A stretch of DNA of 64,000 bases from Brassica napus. Lineage: Eukaryota; Streptophyta; Magnoliopsida; Brassicales; Brassicaceae. Shown here in pieces: positions 56,207 through 64,000 of the stretch. The position numbers and the translations under genes are program-made. Position 1 is the first letter of the stretch; each line of letters starts with the position of its first letter. Location of the stretch: assembly GCF_020379485.1 (NCBI RefSeq), contig NC_063450.1, positions 25,272,137 through 25,336,136 on the forward strand, written 5' to 3'. The notes under the pieces are model-generated. The model was given only the letters and a program-made list of their open reading frames with translations, was not told where the DNA came from and ran no database searches.

Positions 56207-58500
56207 CTAGATTTTGATCCGCGCAACCGCGCGGAGTAACAATCAAATTGATTTGTTAGAAAATTAACTTGTAATTTGATAATTCTATACAAAGCAGAAG
56301 ATTTTCTAGTGTTTATGTTTGTAGAACATATTCACTTTATTTTTAATATATGACGTTTTGGAAAATCTTTTTTCACTTCAAATTAGATGATATTTTCAAT
56401 TTTCAATGCAAGTTTATTCATTTTTTTTCTTTTTATATAACCTTTTATATTATCTAGTTAGCGTTTTATTGGTTGAATTATGATTAGGTAAATAGTTAAT
56501 GATGTTTTTGATTAGATAAAATATAAAATTAATTTTTTTCTTTAGTTTGTGTGAATAAATCTAAATTTTAAAGTAAGAAAAATGGAAACAGTGTCATTTA
56601 GTTGATTATATATATTAGTACATCAATATTTTATTTGTTTCAAGGACAAAAATATGCTATATTTTTTCTCTATTATATAATTAAAATTTATTTTATATGT
56701 CAAATTATTTTTCTTTAACGTTTGAACGGCATTTTAGAGAATGGTATTGAAAATATATTATTAAATGTATTTAAATTTAGTTATATGATTGTAAACGAAT
56801 TCTATTATATGTTTTAGAATGGTATTAATTTGATAAAAAATGTTAATAATATTAAAGAACAATCACATGTTGTGATACTTTTTTGACATCATTAAAGTAA
56901 TAAAATTAATCATATGTTATGGTTGCATAATACTAAAAATGCTATACACGATCATATGTATATATAATCATATACGATGATTGCATAACATATGAAATTT
57001 TTGTTAATGACGTGACCTAAAAAATAGTTAATGTCCTACAAAATAATAATATATGTTGTTAATAATTATTAGATTAATAGGTTTAATGTCTTTTTTATAA
57101 ATCAGTTGGTATATTTAATTATATATAATTTATTGGTTTTGAATACAGAATTTTGAATTTAGCATATATTAACAGTAAACAATTTTGAGATTCTCCTTAA
57201 AAATAGTATATTGTTGATTTTATTAAGATATTAATAAGATATATTTGTGATATTATTTATTATAGAACTAAATGATAGAATAATTAAATGTGATGATTTT
57301 TTTATGAGATGGTCCAAAATGAAATATCACACATGAAATAAGTCATGACTTCTGTTTTAATATATAAGATGAGCATGAATTTTCTTGAATTCTATCGATT
57401 AATATTATGTTTTTCATAAAGGGTTTTCAATTAATATGATGTGTGCCGAAACAAATAAATTTAAAATTTTTGCATATTAATCCAAATGTTTCTAACGTCA
57501 TATGCGATTCATATTTTGTTTCAAAAAAAAAAATGCGATTCATATTTTTAGTACAGTATATTTTCATTTCGTATTGATATATTTTTCGAAAAATAGAAAC
57601 ATATAATGGTAGGGAATACATATGACAGATAATTGATAGGTTTGAATATTGGTGGGTGAATGATAGCTGCCTTCCGAAATGATGTAACCAATCTATAGAT
57701 CTATTGAATTAGATGTCGAACTGATGGACTGCTAGTGGAACGTGAAATGTTTTGCAAATGGAGTATTTCAATAGCAGTTCACGTTACTTTATTTTGAACT
57801 TAATAATTTATTAAATAAATATCTACTAATTTATTTCTTTACATAGTTGTTCCTTATTTTTATTAATATTTAAAACTGTTTTGAATTATACTATGCTTAA
57901 ACCTGTTTTATAAAAAATCTTAGATAATAGACTAAAAAATAAAAAAAAAACTCAATAATTAGTTAAAATGATTTATCAATTAATGATATATTTTAAGAAA
58001 ATAAAAATAATGTATATATATAATTTTTAAAAATATCTTATCAAAAGAAATATACTAAGAAATTATATATTATTATAATAGACTAATATTACATATGAAA
58101 TTAGTTCAGTTTAATGGATTTAAAGTCAGTTATTACTTCGGTTGGTCAATCCATTTATTTGGATTTTGAAGATCCTAAAGTATTTTAAATTTTTGACTTT
58201 TTACATAATTTATCAAACTATAATTTTTTAAACTATTTTATCAAACTATTTATATATATATATATACATATATTTTAAATCATTAATATTAATTGTAATA
58301 TACGAACTTTAGATATAGGTAAACTATGTTAAATTTAAATCTCAAAATAAATATATACATGTTTAAATTAATTTTAATTAAATTTTAAATTAATTTTATA
58401 TTATATTTTAACTTAATTTTATTGCATTTACACAGTATTTTTGAAAGAACTACTTTTGATTATGAAATAAATAGTAATATACATTTTCATATATATTATT
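56207..58500 (-). mobile_element. Helitron-type 3' terminus with perfect hairpin
   Basis: On the minus strand: TCCGCGC, loop GGTT, GCGCGGA (perfect 7-bp stem), then TCAAAAT, CTAG and T. This is the clearest of the three Helitron-type ends, all in the same orientation. The right limit is nominal; the DNA to the right is AT-rich with no gene. Confidence 0.5.
57518..57532 (+). mobile_element. Micro-retroposon: GTTTC plus poly(A)
   Basis: A 15-bp insert, GTTTC plus ten A, separates perfect 16-bp direct repeats at 57502-57517 and 57533-57548. Confidence 0.65.
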
Positions 58501-58564
58501 TAAATTTGTACATTGTTTTGGACCACTTTTTATCCACTTTCACAATTCGAATATATATTTTAAA

Positions 58565-58680
58565 CTGCTAGATCCGTTTGATACACACTTATACCGCTAA
58601 ATCCGCTAGATCCACCTTTGTTCCGCTCAATCCGTTCGATTCGCTAGATCCGCAACGCTTGATCCGCTTTCTCCATTCAG
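58565..58680. repeat. Short degenerate repeats of CCGCTAGATCCG type
   Basis: Six to eight imperfect copies of CCGCTNNATCCG in about 115 bp form a GC-richer island within very AT-rich DNA. They resemble subterminal motifs of hAT-like plant elements, but no ends were found. Confidence 0.5.
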
Positions 58681-58802
58681 AGCCTAACAAACTTCTTTGG
58701 TGATCTCGAGATTAGTATATTCGTAATCAATAGTAAAATTTTACGCAATCTTAAGACCAACATACCTCGGACAAAGGCTCTAATGAACTTTGTGCACCGC
58801 CA

Positions 58803-59065
58803 GATCATCTCCAACCCACCTCTATTTTTATCTCTGCATTTTCTCCTAAAATAGAAAAAGAAGTGAAAATGCTCCGATGTATACCTTTATAATAGAGTTC
58901 CTCTATTTATAGAGAAAAATATAGAGATATGATATTTTTACCTTTAAATATAGAGGCAAAAAGTAATTTTCCTCTATATTTTCTTCTAAAATAGAATAGA
59001 AGCATACACCGGAACATTTCACCTTTATAATAGATATCTTTATTTTAGAGAAAATTATAAAGGTG
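58803..59065. mobile_element. Relative of the PIF/Harbinger MITE, right end lost
   Basis: It begins CATCTCCAACCCACCTCTAT, matching the terminus of the 5980 MITE, and carries repeated CTCTATTTTTCTC / TATAATAGAG motifs in both orientations. No matching right end or duplication was found. Confidence 0.5.
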
Positions 59066-59601
59066 TAAATTAGAGATACTGTCGGTTTCATCCCGACGCG
59101 TAAGAAATTATTTCTTGTTATTATCGAATACCTTAGGGAATCAGAAATAGACGTCACGTAAACGGATGGAAGAGAATTTTCTTAATGACATAGGTTGACA
59201 TATTAAAAGACTGATGCACGGATCATCTGTTTTGGATTAAGTATTGTTTCATTTTCCATTTTGGAAATAAGTCTACTCTTGTGTAGTTTTTCAACATACA
59301 TTTTCAGGTGATGCACTTGACTTCAATTGGTGACCACATTTTAGAGAAAAAATGGTGAAATTCTAATTTTTAGACTTTTGTATCATTTGGGTTGAATCTT
59401 TTGTCAGATTGCAGACACATCACACATGTATCCTTATCCTATTCTATTTTTCTCATTTCCTCATGAAGAAAAAAAATCATCTAGAAAAAATTCTTCTCCA
59501 ATTTTGATGAGGAAAAGATTGAACATAAATTCATATATTTCTGTTTATTCAATTCTTCAATTAAATTTTGATTTATTATTTTATTTATGTTCAGTTCAGT
59601 T

Positions 59602-62600
59602 TTTTTTTTTTTTTTTTTTTTTTTTTTGCAACAAACGGCTATTTTATTACTCAAACATGAAGTGGTCTGGGCAACCAGACCAGAATAGAACAACCAATAA
59701 AACAAAGAGATCTGTGAAAAGATTAAGCATTCATAACTAAAGAATCAGCAATTTCATTATGCGTTCTTGGCACGTAGATGATCTTGAAATCCGAATAACA
59801 CATCATAATGATTTGAATGACTTCCAGCTCCGTTGAAAAGTTTGGCCATGCTTGTGGATCCTTTATCATCGCAATCAGGTCCTTGCAATATGTTCCAAAG
59901 TTTTGGCAGTTTGAATGCTGAAGCATGCTTTCCATTACCTATTTCAATGCTTCCAGTTCCGAGTGTAATGTTGTCTCCTGCCTCCTTAAGTTTCGTGTTC
60001 CCATAAGTTGGATCTTCCCCGTGTTGTCCTTCCAAACCCATCCGATGCCAGTGAATTAATCTGTGGCTGTCCATGAACCATCCACCATGCACATGTTATT
60101 CAAGCTTAAGGCTTGTGCTTCTTCAGTGATTGGTGCATGTGGGGAAGTAGGTATAGACTCCTTAGCATTATACCAAGACTGGCACTCACTCTCTGCATAC
60201 CTGACCAGTTCCAAAGGGTCCCTATCTATCCCCTGGATAGCTTATCATTCCTCGCCTTCCAAATATATCAGATTATCCAGGGGTAAGGGTCTCTATCATC
60301 TTCTCGCCTCCTAATTGTATTATTTCTCCAGAAAATATAGTCCATATTAGCGTACATACTTGATATAGGGAAAATTTGGGAACTTGACGGCGTTGATGAT
60401 AGCTCTCATGCTTGTAATGCTGGGGGACATTCAAAGATCGCGTGGGTAGCATTTTCCTCTGGCTCTCCACATCTTGGACAGTAATTATCACACCGCATAT
60501 TCCGACGTATTAAATTCCTTGTTACTGCTACCTGCCCTGAAATTAATTGCCATACAAGATGGCGAATTTTCTGAGGTGCGTTCACTTTCCAAGCAAAGGC
60601 TTGAAGGTCAGTTATGCTAGGTTGTATAACTTATGTTTCCTCTTCTGCTTTCAAAATATTTGTCGCAACCCAATACCCAGACTTATCAGTGTATTGGCCA
60701 TTTTTAGTGTAACTCCAGCTGAAAGAATCCCTTCGATGAGTCAGGCTTATGGCTAAACTCATAATGAACTGTATATCCCCTTGATCAACATACTGTGCCA
60801 GTATCCGAGTGTCCCACTCCTTTGATTCAAAGTTAAATAAGACTACTTACGAGCATCTTCGGATTTACTACTTGTGCCCTGGGGCGGGCTGGCCTAGCTG
60901 GCGTTGAAGAAATCCACGGATCCTGCCAGATATTGATTTCATATCATGAATACACTTTACTCCTGATACCCAAAAGTAAGAGCTTCTTCGCCGCTGAAAT
61001 ACTCGTCCACACATAGGATGGGTTATCCACCGCGACAATTCGCAAGGGAGAACTGAGGCGGTAATACTTTCCCTTAAGGACTCTCGCCACTAATGAATCC
61101 GGGTATTGAACCAGACGCCAGAGCTGCTTCGCTAGCAGAGCTAAATTAAATTCATGGATCATGGGGAATCCAACTCCACCCTCCTCTCTGGGAGCACACA
61201 TCTTTTCCCTTTTAGCCTAGTGAATCCCTCTTTTTGGCGGGTTTGAACTCCACCAAAATTGTGCTATGCCACTTGCAAGGTTCTCAAAAATCTCCAAAGG
61301 GAGTAAAAAGCTTGACATGACATATGTGGGCAGAGTTAGGAGAATAGATTTGCTCAAAACTTCCTTCCCTCCTTTCGATAGCCATCTACCTGTCCAACAA
61401 TTCACTCTATGTAATAGTTTTTCTTTTAGGAAAGCGAAGAGCTTGCACTTAGATCCGCTAATATCCTCTGGTATTCCCAAGTATTTTCCCATTCCCCCTT
61501 CATTCTGGATTCCAAGAGTGTCTTTGATTTGCTGTATATCATTCACCGCAATCCTCTTACCAAAGAGTAATGAAGATTTCTCAAAATTAATACATTGGCC
61601 TGACGCTTTCCCATATTTCCTGACTACTTTCATAACTTCTTCACATTCACGGGGCTCCGCCTTACAAAAGAAAAGACTATCATCAGCAAAGAGAAGGTGC
61701 GATACCGAGGGGCTAGCGCGAGCGACTCGCATCCCCGTTATCTTCCCTTGATTCTCTGCATGATTTAGAAGGCTAACGAGCGCTTCCGTGCATAGAATAA
61801 ATATGAAAGGAGACAAAGGATCTCCTTGACGTAAACCTCTCCCTGGAACAATATTTCCCCTTGGTTCCACATTCATCAGGTACTTAACCGAGGTGATGCA
61901 TCACATAATCCAGCCAATCCAAATCTCTGAGAAACCCATCTTCCGCATAACCGCCTCAATGAAAGACCATTCCATTCTATCATATGCTTTACTCATATCC
62001 GTTTTGATGGCCATTCTCTTGACTCTCCCAGCTGGCTTAGTTCTTAGCGCGTGGAACATCTCCTGAGCTATCATTATATTATCTGTGATCTGTCTACCCG
62101 CAACAAAGGCTGACTGGGTTTCAAATATTCGTTGTGGAAGAATCTTCTTTAATCTTTGGCATAAAACCTTAGATATAATCTTGTAGCTGATGTTACACAG
62201 GCTGATCGGTCTGAACTTTGTCATTTCGTTAGGCTTATCCGTTTTAGGAATTAGGCAGATATTGGTATCATTTAGCCCATGCGCCATTGTTCCATCAAAA
62301 AGGAACTGATTAACCATACGAGTTAAATCTTCTTTGACAATATCCCAAAACTTCTGATAAAATAGAGCTGTCATCCCATCTGGTCCTGGGGATTTCTCTG
62401 GGTGCATGGCGAACAGCGCCAATTTAACTTCCCATTCAGTAACTGGAGCTGTAAGATCCTCATTTATTGCCCCAGTTATCGTTGTCGAGACATTTTCCAA
62501 CGCATCAGCTATATCTTCCGGATTTGAAGACTCGAAAATTTGTCTGAAATAACTAGTAGCAATGGCTACTAGTCCTTCTTCATCCTCAACCACATTTCCA

Positions 62601-63770
62601 TTTTCATCTAGAAGTTGTGTGATCCTATTTCTTGCCCTTCTTTGTTTCACCAGCGCATGGAAGTATTTTGAATTTCTGTCACCTTCCCTTAACCAAAGGA
62701 CCCTGCTCTTTTGTCTCCAAAACTTCTCTTCTGCCTTAAGAGCATTAGATAGTTCGTTCAAAGCAGCTGCTATTTCCTCAGTAGTAGCATCATCATTCGA
62801 GTATAGATCTTCCACCATTTCCTTAAGCTCTTCCACTAGTTTTTCTGAATTCACATTATTCTGTCTCCTCCACTGACTCAAAGCTTTTCAACAACTGGCA
62901 ATATGTTCCATTATGTTCGCATCAGGAGGAAGATCCTCTGATTTTCATCCCTCAAGAATGACTTGCCGTAGTTCCTCATTAACCAACCAACGTTTATCAA
63001 ACTTGAATTTCTTTTTCTTTCTCATTGGCTTAGAGAGAATATCTGCTAGGATCGGACGATGGTCTGATCCCCAGAGCCTGAGATACTTGCTAGCTGTATG
63101 TGGAAACTTCTCATGTCAATCTTCAGTCCCCACCGTTCTATCTAAACGGCATCTAACAGTTGCTCCACCTGACCTCTTTCCAACCCAAAAAAGCATGTTC
63201 CCAGTAAATGAAAATTCCAACATACCACAATCACTAATCATATGTTTGAAAGGTAAGAAAGAACTATCAGATCTTCTTCTGCCACCCTCTTTCTCGTTGT
63301 GGTTCGTTATTTCATTAAAATCACCTATCATGAACCATGGTCCATTTCGTGTTGTTGAGAAACGCGTAAGACGTTTCCAAACCTGATCTCTACGTTCTAA
63401 AACAGAATCCCCATAAACCAACGTCATAAAGACTTTTATTCCATAAATGACTGCCTCAATGTCAATCATTCTGTTATTTGAAAATAAAACATTAACTTGA
63501 AATTCATCCATAGAAAAAAGAGCTAAACCTCCGCTGAGACCAAGTGGTTCAACGGTAAACAAATGATCAAATCCTAAGTCGGCCTGAATGTTTTGCAACA
63601 GCAGCCTCTTATTCTTCGTTTCAGAAAGAAACACTAGTCATGGGCGATGCTTTTGACACATCTTCGTAAGGCGTCGAACTGTAAGGTCGTTTCCAATCCC
63701 TCGACAGTTCCAAATGAGCGTCTTCATAGATGTTTTCTGGATGAATTTTTGGAATCCATCACACCATCAC
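59602..63770 (-). mobile_element. L1-type LINE on the minus strand with 19-bp TSD
   Basis: A perfect 19-bp duplication beginning ATTTATGTTCAG flanks the element (59583-59601 and 63771-63789). The left edge is a poly(T) run of about 27, the 3' poly(A) tail of a minus-strand element. ORF2 fills it; there is no room for an ORF1 (only about 43 bp lie 5' of the ORF2 ATG), so the copy was truncated at insertion or belongs to an ORF1-less class. Confidence 0.9.
59723..63727 (-). pseudogene. LINE ORF2: endonuclease, reverse transcriptase, RNase H (decayed)
   Basis: The minus-strand ORF starts at ATG 63727 (MKTLIWNCRGIGND). The apurinic-type endonuclease runs to about 63100 (FLSETKNKRL, GPWFMIGDFNEITN). 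Next come a linker (WLREGDRNSKYFHALVKQRR, about 62690), the reverse transcriptase (SPGPDGMTALFYQKFWD; FRPISLCNISYKIISKVLCQ; RGLRQGDPLSPFIF; catalytic HLLFADDSLFF near 61690), a zinc-binding-type region and a C-terminal plant RNase H (RTHNEIADSLVMNA, stop 59725-59723). It is broken by several stops and frameshifts: TGA near 63635 (after KCQKHRP-type sequence), stops near 62900, TGA near 61900, and multiple breaks after 61217. At least two of the stops are TGA in place of TGG. Confidence 0.85.
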
Positions 63771-63839
63771 ATTTATGTTCAGTTCAGTTAAACAGTCACT
63801 AATTGAAGCTTTCATTTAATATTGACATATGAACATTTA

Positions 63840-64000
63840 TTTCCTCTATTTTTACTCTAAAATATAGTTTAGAACAAAATATCTTCAATCCAAGTTTATT
63901 TTCACTTTATAATAGAATAAAAAATAGGTTTATTTTATAAATAGAGTAATTCATTTTTTTTTTATAATCACTCTATTTTCATTCTAAAATAATATAGAGT
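63840..64000. mobile_element. PIF/Harbinger-MITE-like sequence cut by the window end
   Basis: Repeated CTCTATTTT and TATAATAGA motifs in both orientations resemble the 5980 MITE. Its far end lies outside the window. Confidence 0.35.

Overview
This is plant nuclear DNA from a Brassica-type crucifer (Brassica, Raphanus or a close relative). The evidence is very AT-rich intergenic DNA, GT-AG introns, and two genes whose deduced proteins match, as far as I remember them, Arabidopsis SULTR3;3 (At1g23090) and PIN7 (At1g23080). These genes are neighbours in Arabidopsis, and the order is kept here although transposons have expanded the interval.

Layout. 1-14.9 kb holds no convincing host gene. It is a graveyard of small transposons: a SINE, hAT-type elements with 8-bp target duplications, a palindromic PIF/Harbinger MITE, a Stowaway-like MITE, and tiny poly(A) insertions between direct repeats. 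14.9-23.0 kb is an LTR retrotransposon with both LTRs, a primer-binding site, a purine tract and damaged gag and protease, but no recognisable reverse transcriptase, RNase H or integrase. In their place lie two related, spliced genes on the opposite strand. A CACTA-like remnant abuts its 3' LTR. 25-30 kb holds a truncated zinc-ribbon/RING-type gene, a dense cluster of GTAC motifs upstream of it, and a Pack-MULE-like element with perfect 59-bp inverted arms.

30.3-43.2 kb is SULTR3;3: eleven exons, open frame, 631 codons. Intron 7 is split by a 7,987-bp CACTA transposon with perfect ends and a CAT target duplication. It carries two minus-strand genes whose exons join in frame: a five-exon TNP2-like transposase (1,055 aa) and a TNPA/Transposase_24-like gene of at least five exons. 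It looks young and possibly autonomous.

43.2-50.8 kb is intergenic, with a tandem duplication, nested Mutator-like foldback elements and a Helitron-type terminus followed by 726-bp tandem repeats. 50.8-53.3 kb is PIN7 (five exons, 603 aa, hydrophilic loop uninterrupted). 53.3-59.6 kb is AT-rich with two more Helitron-type termini. 59.6-63.8 kb is a decayed L1-type LINE on the minus strand bounded by a 19-bp target duplication.

The two host genes act in separate processes: SULTR3;3 is a group-3 sulfate transporter family protein and PIN7 is an auxin efflux carrier. Everything else of note is mobile DNA. Exon joins were worked out by hand, by matching reading phase across GT-AG boundaries. Family names rest on remembered motifs, not on a search.
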